From the NCBI RefSeq assembly GCF_030816965.1, contig NZ_JAUSYQ010000002.1, positions 6,872,001 through 6,936,000 on the forward strand: a DNA stretch of 64,000 nucleotides, read 5' to 3'. The stretch comes from Streptomyces canus (GTDB lineage: Bacteria > Actinomycetota > Actinomycetes > Streptomycetales > Streptomycetaceae). The position numbers were made by a program, and so were the translations under genes. The notes below the pieces were generated by a model. That model was not told where the DNA came from and made no database searches. It saw only the letters and a program-made list of their open reading frames with translations. Below, piece after piece: positions 1 to 8,003 of this stretch (its first letter is position 1; each line of letters starts with the position of its first letter).

Positions 1-1
1 C

Positions 2-298
2 GAAACCGACCCGCACTACCTACCCCGCCTCACCAAGGTCCTCGAGCACAACGCCGCGACGAGCTACCGGCTCACGATCCCCGGCGCCGCGCACCTCACC
101 TTCATGGACGGCCCCCTGTATCTGCCGCCCGTGCCCTCGATAGTCGGCTCCCTCGGCCGCGCCGAGAGCCCGCACGTCGTCGCCGTAACCTCTCTCGCCT
201 TTCTGGACGCCACCCTGCGGCACACACCCGGTGACCTGGCCGGCATTCTGTCGGCCTACGGTGACCTCAGCGTCTACCGCCCGGGCGACAGCCGCTGA
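2..298 (+). CDS. Alpha/beta hydrolase, PAF-acetylhydrolase-like, C-terminal part
   Basis: The reading frame is open from the window edge and stops with TGA at 296-298, so only about 98 C-terminal residues are present. The stretch IPGAAHLTFMDGPLYLPP carries a His followed by a Thr-Phe-Met-Asp turn. That is how the catalytic histidine region of alpha/beta hydrolases of the platelet-activating-factor acetylhydrolase/dienelactone hydrolase type usually looks. The nucleophile elbow and any signal peptide lie outside the window. The next gene on this strand is far away, so no operon partner can be named. The hydrolase fold is likely; the substrate cannot be told. Confidence 0.55.
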   Translation, partial: ETDPHYLPRLTKVLEHNAATSYRLTIPGAAHLTFMDGPLYLPPVPSIVGSLGRAESPHVVAVTSLAFLDATLRHTPGDLAGILSAYGDLSVYRPGDSR

Positions 299-549
299 TC
301 AGCTGTGCCACGGCAGCCGACGGCACGGCCGTTCCCTTGTGGAGGACGAGGTTCTGCCGGGCGATCGCCGGCCGGCCGAAGACGATGGCGTCGACACCAC
401 AGGTCGAGCCCCTCGGACCAGTCCGAGTCATCCACCGGCGTGCCGGCGGTGGCCAGTGGCGTACAGGTGCAGGACCTTGTGGCCGACCCCCTTTCCGTCG
501 ACGTAGACGCGCTCGGCGCGGTATAGGCACCGGCCCGTCAGCACGGGGG

Positions 550-1011
550 TCACCGCGGCTCTGCCAGGACGTGGCCGACGGCGTCCGCCGGGGTGCGGGG
601 GCGGGGCACGGACAGGGAAGGGGCGAGGTCGAGCCGCTTGTCCATCTCCAGGCGGAAGGTCCCGTACGGGTTGATGTTCGACCAGAGCAGGTGCAGGGCG
701 AGCATCGAGGTCTCGGCGTGCTCCTTGTCCGGGCCGGTCAGCGCGCCGTCCTTGCCGTAGTGGAGCACGGTGTTCGCGCTGTTCCAGTTCTCCACGACCT
801 GGAGGCCGCCGTGGATCTCCCGGCGCAGGCCGGGGGCGGCGAGGTAGTCGCAGGCGAAGACCGTACGCACGGCGGGGCCGAGTTCTTCGAGCGCGGCGTA
901 CGTGGGGTGCTTGGGGCCGCCGCGGGTGAAGCGCCGCAGCACCTGCTCGGCCTCCGCCGTCCCCAGGCGGAGCGCGGTGGCGTACTCGAGACAACGTTGA
1001 GCTGCGGGTCG
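550..1011 (-). pseudogene. Relic of a Tn3-family transposase (C-terminal part)
   Basis: The reverse strand encodes a clear Tn3-type TnpA C-terminal signature: [15 protein letters not shown], then [11 protein letters not shown], then [33 protein letters not shown] and [16 protein letters not shown]. The N-terminal two thirds are absent: the frame upstream of about position 1011 loses all similarity. In addition, about 45 residues normally found between ALHLL and the NPYG motif are missing in frame, so the fragment cannot be active. No terminal inverted repeat was found beyond the stop codon at 550. Downstream on the same strand (299-549) there are short protein-like stretches that I cannot assign. 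The relic shows that this region has been a transposon target. Confidence 0.85.
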
Positions 1012-1179
1012 TGCCGTTGGCGGTCGGATCTTGTTCCGGGACGACCTGTGGGAGCGGGTGGCTCCGCTGTCGCCGCGTACTCCCGAGCGCAGTTGGTCCG
1101 GACTTCGGATGTGCCTGATGCGAGCGGGGCAGGGGCCTCAGTCGCCGTCCTGCGGGGGGGACAGCCACTCAGTGGTTCT

Positions 1180-1365
1180 TCACCGGCCGTCGCACGGGTC
1201 GTCGCCCACAGGCATCGGCTTGGTGTCGGCCGCCAGGCAGGAGGAATACACCCGCGGCGGAGTGAGCTGCGGCTGTGGTTCCGTCGCGGCGCTCACAGCA
1301 ATGAATGCCACGGCCCCGGCACAGATCAGCCCCGCTATCACGGAGAGCCCTGTACGGCGGCTCAC
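1180..1365 (-). CDS. Small exported protein, second of a coupled pair
   Basis: A 61-residue protein starting with GTG, whose start overlaps the TGA of the gene at 1362-1652 (shared bases GTGA), which implies translational coupling. Residues 1-5 are MSRRT, followed by a hydrophobic segment (about residues 6-27) that looks like a signal peptide or single membrane anchor. The short remainder is rich in Pro and contains two Cys (YSSC and DPC). The N-terminus resembles the upstream partner, so the two may be duplicates. I recognise no family. Codon third positions fit a translated Streptomyces gene, but small size keeps confidence moderate. Confidence 0.4.
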   Translation of the reverse strand: MSRRTGLSVIAGLICAGAVAFIAVSAATEPQPQLTPPRVYSSCLAADTKPMPVGDDPCDGR

Positions 1366-1652
1366 CGGTCGCCGCTGAAGTGTTCAAGAATTTCATCGCT
1401 GCAGTCGTCCGCGCCGACCCGGGTTCGCGAGAAGGCCAGCACGCCGTCGTCATTGCCTTCCCTCTTGGCCTTGGCCAGCTGCGTCTCGATGTTCGCGATG
1501 TACTCGGCGCACTCGGCGCTGACGGGCTTCTCGGGCTGCGGGTCAGGAGCCGGAGAGGCGTTCAGTGCGGTGGTGGCAGCGATACCGGCCGCGCACAGCA
1601 CCGCCCATGCGGCAACCCACGTGCGGCGGCTCATCCCTAACGGCTTGGGCAT
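1362..1652 (-). CDS. Small exported protein, first of a coupled pair
   Basis: A 96-residue protein with ATG at 1652-1650 and a weak AGGA-type ribosome site upstream. Residues 7-30 (MSRRTWVAAWAVLCAAGIAA) form a typical signal peptide with Arg-Arg before the hydrophobic core; a cleavage site near ALNASPAP is likely. The mature part is acidic, has two Cys (SAEC, DDCSDE) and a short helical stretch ANIETQLAKAKREGNDDG. An internal ATG at 1634 would also preserve the signal peptide but has no ribosome site. Its stop overlaps the start of the next gene, so the two are made together. The function is unknown and no family was recognised. Confidence 0.45.
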   Translation of the reverse strand: MPKPLGMSRRTWVAAWAVLCAAGIAATTALNASPAPDPQPEKPVSAECAEYIANIETQLAKAKREGNDDGVLAFSRTRVGADDCSDEILEHFSGDR

Positions 1653-1861
1653 GTAGGCATCCTACGAGCGTCACGCCGGGCCTCTTCCAGATCTCGTCGG
1701 ACTCGTCCCGATGCTCTTGTGGCCAGCCGCCTCGGGCCTGTTCGGTGCAACCGGCCTCAGGGGCTGACCAGCTGAACGTGACGTACATGAGCGCTGAGTG
1801 CATCGGCTGCGCTGCCAACGCCGCCGCCGTTCTTTCAGTCGGTCCCGGCGGCGCCTTTCGG

Positions 1862-2224
1862 TCAGGCGTTGAGAGCCTGGCTCAGGGTGCGGTGGCAGGC
1901 GATGACGGTGTCGAGGCCGACGATCTGGATGGTGCGCAGTACGGCCTGGGTCGGTGCGGCCAGGCGCAGCCAGCCGCCGGCCTCGGTGAGGTCGCGGTGG
2001 GCGGCGAGGAGGATGTTGACGCCGGTGGAGTCCATGAAGCCGACGCCGCGCATGTCGATCACGACGCGGGGGCTGGCGGTGCCGGTGACGTCCAGGGCCT
2101 GGCGCAGTGTCCCGCCGGTCTGGTGGTCGATCTCTCCGCCGAGAGTCACCACGCGGACGCCCTCGCTGACGGTGGACACGACCGACAACTGGCCCGGCTG
2201 CTCAGCTTGTTCGGAATCCGCCAT
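1862..2224 (-). CDS. STAS-domain anti-sigma factor antagonist
   Basis: A 120-residue single STAS domain. In partner switching such proteins bind the HATPase anti-sigma kinase when unphosphorylated and so free the sigma factor. The conserved phosphorylation loop is GVGFMDSTGVN, with the Ser of DST as the expected phosphosite (about residue 71). The core TLGGEIDHQTGGTLRQAL and VVIDMRGV is typical of Streptomyces antagonists. I chose ATG at 2224 because GAGGGAAAG lies directly before it; the frame is open further upstream without a ribosome site. It is transcribed away from the damaged HATPase gene at 2419 and points the same way as a truncated sigma gene at 2897-3043, so its original partners are probably lost. 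Confidence 0.85.
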   Translation of the reverse strand: MADSEQAEQPGQLSVVSTVSEGVRVVTLGGEIDHQTGGTLRQALDVTGTASPRVVIDMRGVGFMDSTGVNILLAAHRDLTEAGGWLRLAAPTQAVLRTIQIVGLDTVIACHRTLSQALNA

Positions 2225-2418
2225 CTTTCCCTCAACCATGTCGGTGATACTGGCACACCGGATCTTCACACCCGGGGCTGCCGTGCATCGTACGGGTGAT
2301 CCCTTTGGATGCGGAGCCAACCTCCGACCGGGGCCCGCGTCGATCCTGCCCGCGGGGGTACGCGGCACACACGGCGCGGGGACGCGCGGGCGGGTGAGCG
2401 GGGAGCGAAGGGCGGGAG

Positions 2419-2900
2419 ATGAGGGAACCGGAGCCATTGAGCGGGGACGGCACAGCCCCGGCCGCCGGCCGCCCGTGGCAGGTCATGGTGGCGCTGGAGG
2501 GAGGCGGGACCGACATCGCCCGCGCCCGCCACCTGGCCGCCGCCTTCCTCACCCGGCATCAGACCGAGTACGGGCTGGTGGTCTCCCAGCGCGGCCTGGA
2601 CCTGACGCAGCTGGTGGTCAGTGAACTGGTCACCAACGCCCTCAAGTACGCGCCGGGCCCGGTCCTGATAGATCTGCGCATCGACGGCGATGTGGTGGAG
2701 GTGGCGGTGTGGGACTCCGACCCGGTGCTGCCGGTGGCCCGGGCCGCGAACGTCGGCCGGGTGGGCCAGCACGGCCTGGAGATCGTGATGCCGTCGCCCA
2801 GGGCTTCGCAGTCCGCAAGGAGGCGGTGGGCAAACGCATCACCGCCCGCATCGCCCTCACCGACGAGCCGATCAGCAGTCCCGCCGCACGACGGCTCTAG
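2419..2900 (+). pseudogene. Anti-sigma HATPase (RsbW-like) with a one-base deletion
   Basis: Residues up to about 125 form a GHKL/HATPase_c anti-sigma domain: the N-box LTQLVVSELVTNALKYAPG, the Asp motif VWDSDP and the GQHGLEIVM glycine motif. Directly after GLEIVM the frame is lost. The expected continuation AVAQGFAVRKEAVGKR and ITARIALTDEP is encoded one frame back and ends with TAG at 2898-2900. Restoring one G after ATG at about 2787-2789 rejoins the two halves into a normal protein of about 160 residues. As sequenced, translation would run on out of frame to about 3015 and lose the C-terminal strand and ATP lid closure. It could be a true inactivating mutation, which fits the neighbouring sigma relic, or a sequencing error. 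Confidence 0.8.
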
Positions 2901-3043
2901 AACGCGGCTCCGACCGCCGCCTTCGCGGTGCAGAACAACCGCGACAACTCGCGGGCGTCCTTGGGCGCAACCCGGGAGGGGGCGGCGACCTCCGGCAGGC
3001 CAGCTATGTCCGTGACCGTCTTGGCCGCAGTCACTGTCGCCAT
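2897..3043 (-). pseudogene. Truncated SigB/SigF-family sigma factor (N-terminal stub)
   Basis: A 48-codon reverse-strand frame starts with ATG at 3043 behind a good GGGGAGGG ribosome site. It reads DIAGLPEVAAPSRVAPKDAR and then ELSRLF, which matches the N-terminus of Streptomyces SigB/SigF/SigG-type sigma factors (typically ...VAPKDARxLSKxFF...). After ELSRLF the similarity stops abruptly and a TAG follows at 2899-2897, exactly where the 3' end of the anti-sigma gene begins on the other strand. Regions 2-4 of the sigma factor are absent. The join looks like a deletion or recombination scar that fused the sigma 5' end to the anti-sigma 3' end. It is too short to act as a sigma factor. Confidence 0.7.
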
Positions 3044-3333
3044 GATGCTTCCCTCCCCATCTCTACACCCTGCCGACCCGGGCCAGATTCAGCTGGAACG
3101 GCGGATGCCCCTTGCGCCGCGGCCGTTGTCCTGCGGAGCCTCTGTATGTGCTCGGGCCTGGTTGTCAGTGGTGCCGCGTAGCCTGACTGAGCAGCAGCTC
3201 GGCCGGCGGCTCGTAGCCGTGCCGTGTCCAGCAGGGACGGTGTGGTGATGGCTGATCGCAAGACCGTGACGCGCCAGACGGTCATCGGGGAGATGGGCAC
3301 ACCAGGGTGTCGTGGGACGCAGCCACAACCGGG
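3044..3333. other. Intergenic stretch, nothing recognised
   Basis: About 290 bases between the sigma stub and the 3' end of the AspRS2 gene. Overlapping short frames exist on both strands but none has a ribosome site, family motif or convincing codon use. I saw no strong hairpin followed by a T-run. Confidence 0.5.
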
Positions 3334-4644
3334 TTACGGAGTAAGCCGGTTCGGCCCGCGGAACAGGAAGGTCGCCTCGCGAATCGAGTCCAGGCCGAGC
3401 ATGACCATCAGCACCCGGCCGAGGCCCATACCGAGGCCCCCGTGCGGCGGGCACCCGTACCGGAACGCGTTGAGGTAGTCCTGCATCGGCTCGGTGCTCA
3501 TGCCCTTTTCGGCGGCCTGCTTCAGCAGCACGTCGTACCGGTGCTCGCGCTGCGCGCCGGTGGTGACCTCCAGGCCCTTCCAGAGTAGGTCGAAGCTCAA
3601 GGTCACACTCGGGTCGTCGGCAGACCGCATGTGGTAGAAGGGCCGGATGCCGACCGGGTAGTGCGTGATGAACACGAACTCATGCCCGGTGGCCTCCTTG
3701 ATGTGGGCCGAGATGCTCCGCTCGCCCTCCGGGTCCAGGTCTTCCTTGACCCCTGCGGGGTCCCAGCCGCCCTTGCGCAGGATCTCCTGCGCGTCGGCCA
3801 TGGTGATACGGGGAAAGGGCGTCGTGGGCACGGTGACCTCGACGCCGAAGTGCTCGGCGATGGCCTCACCGTGCGCGTCGGCGACCTTGGCGATCGCGTG
3901 GGCGAGCATCTGCTCCTCAAACGTCATCACGTCCTCGACCCCGTCGATCCAGGCCAACTCCACGTCGACGCCCGTGAACTCGGTGGCATGCCGGGAGGTG
4001 AACGATGGCTCCGCGCGGAAGACCGGCCCGATCTCGAAGACCTTGTCGACGCCGGCCGCGATCGCCATCTGCTTGAAGAACTGCGGCGACTGCGCCAGGT
4101 AGGCGCTGCGGCCGAAGTAGCCGAGCTTGAAGACCTCGGCGCCGGACTCCGAGGCGGTGCCCATGAGCTTGGGCGTGTGCATTTCGGTGGCGCCCTGCGC
4201 GTAGGCGTACTCGCGCATGCCCTGTTCCAGGGTGGTCTGTACGGCGAACATCAGCTGGGTGGCGGGACGGCGGCGCGCGTCGAGGAAGCGCCAGTCCATC
4301 CGCTGTTCCAGGCCGGTGTGCTCGTCGATCGGTAGCGGCGTGGCGGCCGGGTTCAGGACCTCGACCGCTTCGGGGACGATCTCCAGGCCGCCGAGTTTGA
4401 CCTGGGCCGCGTCGACGACGCGGCCGGTGATCCTGACGGCGGACTCAGATGTGAGGGTTTCGAGTTGGGCCTCCAGCGGCCCGTCGTCGCGCTTGTGGGT
4501 CACCTGCACCATGCCGGTGCTGTCCCGCACGATGGCGAATTGCATCTTGCGCTGCAGGCGGAGTGTGTTCACCCATCCGCAGATGGTGACGGTACGGCCG
4601 AGGTGTTCTCGCAGGTGGGAGACGTGTACGCGGCTGTGGATCAT
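3334..4644 (-). CDS. aspS2: Archaeal-type aspartyl-tRNA synthetase (AspRS2, probably non-discriminating)
   Basis: A 436-residue class IIb synthetase with an N-terminal OB-fold anticodon-binding domain (HLREHLGRTVTICGWVNTLR onward, about residues 8-105) and a class II catalytic domain. Motif 2 is seen as VFRAEPSFTSRHATEF and motif 3 as GLGMGLGRVLMVMLGL; the Asp pocket stretch VTTGAQREHRYD is also present. The compact length and lack of a bacterial GAD insertion place it with archaeal AspRS/AspRS2, which often charge both tRNA-Asp and tRNA-Asn for use with GatCAB. The ATG at 4644 follows GGAGGA at a spacing of about six. The open frame extends upstream through the leader but without similarity. 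A normal bacterial aspS should exist elsewhere, so this is an extra, probably acquired copy. AsnRS is the main alternative reading. It is preceded by a T-box-like leader. Confidence 0.85.
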   Translation of the reverse strand: MIHSRVHVSHLREHLGRTVTICGWVNTLRLQRKMQFAIVRDSTGMVQVTHKRDDGPLEAQLETLTSESAVRITGRVVDAAQVKLGGLEIVPEAVEVLNPAATPLPIDEHTGLEQRMDWRFLDARRRPATQLMFAVQTTLEQGMREYAYAQGATEMHTPKLMGTASESGAEVFKLGYFGRSAYLAQSPQFFKQMAIAAGVDKVFEIGPVFRAEPSFTSRHATEFTGVDVELAWIDGVEDVMTFEEQMLAHAIAKVADAHGEAIAEHFGVEVTVPTTPFPRITMADAQEILRKGGWDPAGVKEDLDPEGERSISAHIKEATGHEFVFITHYPVGIRPFYHMRSADDPSVTLSFDLLWKGLEVTTGAQREHRYDVLLKQAAEKGMSTEPMQDYLNAFRYGCPPHGGLGMGLGRVLMVMLGLDSIREATFLFRGPNRLTP

Positions 4645-4910
4645 TTCGGTCCTCCGAAGGACGTCGTCATGATCCCTTGGGAGTGCGGGCGAGAAGGGCA
4701 ACTCGCGGTGCCACCGCACTTTCGACGCCACAGGGTGGCGGCCTCATTCAGGCCCGGTGACGGGGGCCGGCCGGCGGGGCATTGGACCACCAGACGGGGG
4801 CCGTTCCTCCCCGCGCTCAGGAGGGTCTTCACCTCGGGGCGCGAGACCGCCTTCCCAGCTACCGGCGGCTCTCTCTGCTCGCGTGATCCGTGGCTACTCG
4901 TCTCCGTCAG
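4645..4910 (-). promoter_or_regulatory. T-box riboswitch leader of the AspRS2 gene
   Basis: Read on the reverse strand, the leader contains the T-box hallmarks in order. GACGG (4908-4904) can pair with CCGTC (4797-4793) as the base of stem I. The S-turn-like AGTAG is at 4898-4894, AGAGAGAG lies near 4876-4869, and a distal arm CCGCC/GGCGG carries the loop GGTAGCTGGGAA. Finally the T-box bulge sequence GCGGTGGCACCGCG lies within 4717-4703. The UGGC of the bulge would pair with a GCCA tRNA end, i.e. discriminator G, as in tRNA-Asp and tRNA-Asn. Candidate specifier codons are GAC (4827-4825, Asp) and AAC (4805-4803, Asn); I could not decide between them. AGTGCGG (4720-4714) can pair with CCGCACT (4688-4682) as an alternative to the antiterminator. 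The ribosome site sits in a small loop, TTCGG-AGGA-CCGAA. Confidence 0.75.
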
Positions 4911-5109
4911 CGCGTTGCGTAGAAGGATAGGGACGGCGCGCCTCCATCCGCAATCGAGAAACACCCTGTGATCGCCTCCCGTCGGTCCCGAGAAGCGGGA
5001 ATTGGCCTGGCCACAGCCGTGCGAGTTGTTGGGCCCGAACGTCGCGAGTACGTGGCCTGTCGGGATACAAACAGCCGTGATGGCCGAACGGGGACGGGAG
5101 TGAGGAGGG

Positions 5110-5202
5110 ATGACAACCAGACAGCTTCTGGCGAAGGCCGAGCCGAGCAGCCCGGAGCTCGGGCTTCATCTTCGCCTCTGGAAGCAGACCGGAGTCGCTT
5201 AG
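5110..5202 (+). CDS. Possible 30-residue peptide or gene fragment
   Basis: A short frame, MTTRQLLAKAEPSSPELG and so on, ends with TAG at 5200-5202 just inside the 3' end of the opposite-strand phosphotransferase gene. A purine-rich GGGAGTGAGGAGGG immediately precedes the ATG. The composition is protein-like and it may be the 5' remnant of a lost gene in this decayed region. There is no recognised family. It could equally be chance. Confidence 0.2.
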   Translation: MTTRQLLAKAEPSSPELGLHLRLWKQTGVA

Positions 5203-6101
5203 AACGGCGCCCAGTCCCGCCGCGAGCCACTGGACCGCAGTGTCTCGACACGCTTCTCGACTTCCTCGGCGGCGCGCGGATTCGTGCCGGCGTTCTGCGC
5301 GAGCCAGGTGACCATCAGCAGTTCGCGGACACTCCTGAGCACGGTGTACCCGGACCACTGCCGGACGTCGAAGCCGTAGCCCTCCGAGAAGTCGGCGTAC
5401 TCGGCTTCCGTGTGCCAGCCGAAGCTGTCGTAGTACATGGCCGTCTGCATGAGGTCCCACTCACGGGGGCCTGCCGCGAAGCCGTCCAGGTCGATGACCT
5501 TCGGGTGCCCTTCGACGTCGCGCAGAACATTGCCCACATTGAAATCACCGTGCACATGCCCGGGCGGAAGGGCGAACTCCAGCTTCTCGTACTCAGCCGC
5601 CAACTCCTCAGCCAGCCCGGCTAGATACACGCGGGTCTCGGCACGGATCACAGCACGCCGCAGGCGCTGCTCGACCTTGTCGAAGGGACGGAGGGCGGGC
5701 AGGGAGAAGTGCGGCGGCTCCAGTCTGTGAAGCCGCCGCAGGAGTTCGCCCATCTCACCGGTGCTGGCGTACTTCTCGCCGTCGGCCAGCCCCTCCCAGA
5801 AGGTCACGGGGTGCCGGTCGACGACGACCGGCTGTTCCGCCTCTGTGACGAGTCGGGCCGACGGGTAGCCCTCAGCCGCGAGCCATTGCGCAACGGCAAC
5901 CTCTCGGCGCACTGACGGTAGACGGTCCGCGTGGCGGCCGACGCGAGAGACGACCCGGCCTCCGGCGATGCGGAACACCGCGTGGTCACCGAGCCGCAGC
6001 AGTTCGATTCCGTCGGGGTCCAGTCCGATCAACTCGCAAGCTGTGCGCAGGATGCTCTCTGAAGCTGCGGCGTCGAACGTGGTTCGCTCGCTCGTCGTCA
6101 T
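5199..6101 (-). CDS. Aminoglycoside-phosphotransferase-fold kinase (APH family)
   Basis: A 300-residue protein of the APH/choline-kinase fold. The catalytic loop HGDFNVGN is at residues 184-191 and the metal-binding motif IDLDGF at 203-208. An N-lobe with the ATP-binding strand FRIAGGRVVSRVG precedes them. ATG at 6101 follows GGAGGG at a spacing of about nine; an upstream extension of the frame is rejected for lack of similarity. Such proteins phosphorylate small hydroxyl substrates, and many are housekeeping or of unknown substrate rather than antibiotic resistance enzymes; nothing here fixes the substrate. It lies on the same strand as the P-loop protein and nucleotidyltransferase that follow upstream, with gaps, in the accessory region. 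Confidence 0.75.
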   Translation of the reverse strand: MTTSERTTFDAAASESILRTACELIGLDPDGIELLRLGDHAVFRIAGGRVVSRVGRHADRLPSVRREVAVAQWLAAEGYPSARLVTEAEQPVVVDRHPVTFWEGLADGEKYASTGEMGELLRRLHRLEPPHFSLPALRPFDKVEQRLRRAVIRAETRVYLAGLAEELAAEYEKLEFALPPGHVHGDFNVGNVLRDVEGHPKVIDLDGFAAGPREWDLMQTAMYYDSFGWHTEAEYADFSEGYGFDVRQWSGYTVLRSVRELLMVTWLAQNAGTNPRAAEEVEKRVETLRSSGSRRDWAPF

Positions 6102-6344
6102 GCCGTCTGACCCTCCTGCCCGACGGGTAGAGCGAGGAGAACCCGCCCTCACGTCGCTCTGCCTCTCGATGCCAAGGGTTCCACGGCCGCGCGGCGAGTG
6201 GTCGACACCGCGCGCACCGGGCGTACTCAGTGTTGCCCACGGCCGGGAGCGGCCGACCAGCAGACATGAGGCGGGACAGCACACCGGCCGGCGTCGACCC
6301 CGAGCGAGATCGTCAGATGCTTACGTCAGGACCGCTCGAACGGA

Positions 6345-6974
6345 TCATGGAGCCCAACTGTGGCCCAAAGCGAGTCGGCCGGCCTGATGCGTGTCACGTC
6401 GCTCAGTGATCCACTGCTCGATCTGGCCCACCGAGTTCGTGATCGGTTGGTCCGTTGTGTCGAGCAGTTGAGTGTTCCATCGGGGATCATCGGCGTGCCA
6501 CCCGGTCCAGCGGTGCCAGACCATCTCGGGCCAGCTGTTGTCGATGACGATGTCGGGTCGGTAACGGGGGTCGAGGGCGTGCTTCCGGTGCCATGCGGCC
6601 CAGCCGAGGAAGGCGTCGACCGCCGGAGCGTCCCACCGGCCGGGATCGCGCTCGGCGAGGCGAACGCGCCGGACCTCGTCCGTGACATCGACCAGGCACA
6701 CGGCGATGCCGTCCAGCAGCGGGGCGGAGGGCACGGCGAGGACTTCGCCCAAAGGCGACTGCCCAGTAAGCAGAAGGTCGATTCCGCGCTCCTGGTACTC
6801 CAGCGCGCGGCGCACCCACATCTCGGTCATGCGATGGCGCCAGTGCAGGTCGGCGCCCTCCGGCACACCCAGCTCATCGAAGTCGTGCACGGCGATCTGC
6901 GCGAGCCTGTCGGCAGCGGCGTAGGCGAGCGTCGTCTTGCCCGAGCAGCTGGAACCGGTGAGCTTGAACAACAT
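6345..6974 (-). CDS. P-loop nucleoside-kinase-like ATPase
   Basis: A 209-residue protein starting MLFKLTGSSCSGKTT, so the Walker A motif GSSCSGKT lies at residues 7-14, directly at the N-terminus as in small kinases (adenylate-, chloramphenicol- and nucleoside-kinase types). A second acidic motif VHDFDELG (about residues 28-35) and an Arg-rich lid region (VRRVRLAERDPGRW) support a phosphotransfer role. The substrate is unknown. It stands between the APH-fold gene and the nucleotidyltransferase, all on the reverse strand. The spacing (about 240 bases on the downstream side and 110 on the upstream side) makes a single transcript possible but unproven. Confidence 0.65.
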   Translation of the reverse strand: MLFKLTGSSCSGKTTLAYAAADRLAQIAVHDFDELGVPEGADLHWRHRMTEMWVRRALEYQERGIDLLLTGQSPLGEVLAVPSAPLLDGIAVCLVDVTDEVRRVRLAERDPGRWDAPAVDAFLGWAAWHRKHALDPRYRPDIVIDNSWPEMVWHRWTGWHADDPRWNTQLLDTTDQPITNSVGQIEQWITERRDTHQAGRLALGHSWAP

Positions 6975-7086
6975 TGCCCCAGTGTGCCAGCGCCTCAGCG
7001 CCTCGCTCGACCCGTTTTCTGCGCGCCCCCGGCCTCCGCAGGGCGCCGATCGAGGCAGCTAGCCGCCCGGCCAGATTCCAGCCCGC

Positions 7087-7794
7087 TCACGGCTCTACGC
7101 CGCCGCGCTTGTAGCCATCCCACAACCGACCACCAGACTGCCCCAGCCTCTCGTCCACCACGTCGACGAGGGGCTCGATCCGACCGTCCAGCACCTCACG
7201 GACAGCGTGATGCAGGCGCATGCTGAGCCCTGGTGCCGTGGATTCAAGACGCCGTGCCATCCACTTCCCGCCTCCACCCCAAGACCCGCCCATGACCAGC
7301 GCCAACTCGCCAGTTCGCCGCGCCAGTTCGGTGGCAATGAACAGCCGCTCCCCCTGGTCGGAGCTTCCCGAGAGGTCGTCGAGGAGGTCGGTGATCGCGT
7401 AGCGGCGGTCATCGATCTCTTCGGCCGACGCGGTGGGCGGGCCCGCGGCAGTCAGCTTCCGGGCCTCAGCAGCGAGGCGCGCGCCGACTCCATCGGTGTC
7501 GAAGAGCAGCAGCCCGTCGGCACACATCCAGAGCAGCGGTGACCGGCGCTTGCGTACTTCCCGCTCGACGTACGCGTACCAACTCGCCTCGGTGTGCACG
7601 AACAGCTCCACCGGCCAGTCATCGTGCCGGAAGCTTGCCCGGTAGGGGGCCGGGGCGCCATGGAGCAGCACCACGATGTCGAGATCAGACATCGCCGTAC
7701 GACGGCCCGTCACGACGCTGCCTCCCAAGAACGCCGCCCGAGCGTCAGGGTGATGTTCGTCCACAACGGCACGCGCAGTGTCAATCGGGTCCAT
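7087..7794 (-). CDS. Nucleotidyltransferase-fold protein
   Basis: A 235-residue protein. The polymerase-beta-type nucleotidyltransferase motif is complete near the N-terminus: LGGSVVTGRRTAMSDLDIVV, i.e. the GGS turn at about residues 24-26 and the two metal-binding Asp at about 37 and 39, with a third acidic residue expected in PVELFVHTE. The C-terminal half is helical (LDDLSGSSDQGERLFIATEL) and may bind substrate. Enzymes of this kind adenylylate small molecules, proteins or RNA; aminoglycoside adenylyltransferases and MNT antitoxins share the fold. No HEPN partner is visible next to it. ATG at 7794 has only a weak ribosome site, and the frame is open further upstream. Confidence 0.65.
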   Translation of the reverse strand: MDPIDTARAVVDEHHPDARAAFLGGSVVTGRRTAMSDLDIVVLLHGAPAPYRASFRHDDWPVELFVHTEASWYAYVEREVRKRRSPLLWMCADGLLLFDTDGVGARLAAEARKLTAAGPPTASAEEIDDRRYAITDLLDDLSGSSDQGERLFIATELARRTGELALVMGGSWGGGGKWMARRLESTAPGLSMRLHHAVREVLDGRIEPLVDVVDERLGQSGGRLWDGYKRGGVEP

Positions 7795-8003
7795 GGAGCA
7801 ACTATCTGCTCCCTGCCTGGCGCGCACGGGGTTTCTTCCCCCGCACCAGCAGAGGTGTAGGCTCTCGCGCTTCGCTGCCTGCGCCGAGGCTGTGACCTGC
7901 GACTTCTCGCGCTGTCTCACGCTGCTTCATGTGCGGTTGTCTCAGCTCTCGCTCGGTGCACCACCTTCGCTGAGGCCACTCCAGACGGTCAGAGCGCTGA
8001 CCT

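Noticed and set aside
3031..3300. Reverse-strand frame of 89 codons between the sigma stub and AspRS2
   Set aside because: No ribosome site, no similarity and ordinary shadow codon use.
5199..6101. APH-fold gene as an antibiotic resistance determinant
   Set aside because: The fold and motifs are present, but nothing in the sequence ties it to an aminoglycoside; many such kinases have other substrates.
7087..7794. Nucleotidyltransferase as an MNT/HEPN toxin-antitoxin pair
   Set aside because: No HEPN-type partner gene is adjacent, and the protein is larger than typical MNT antitoxins.
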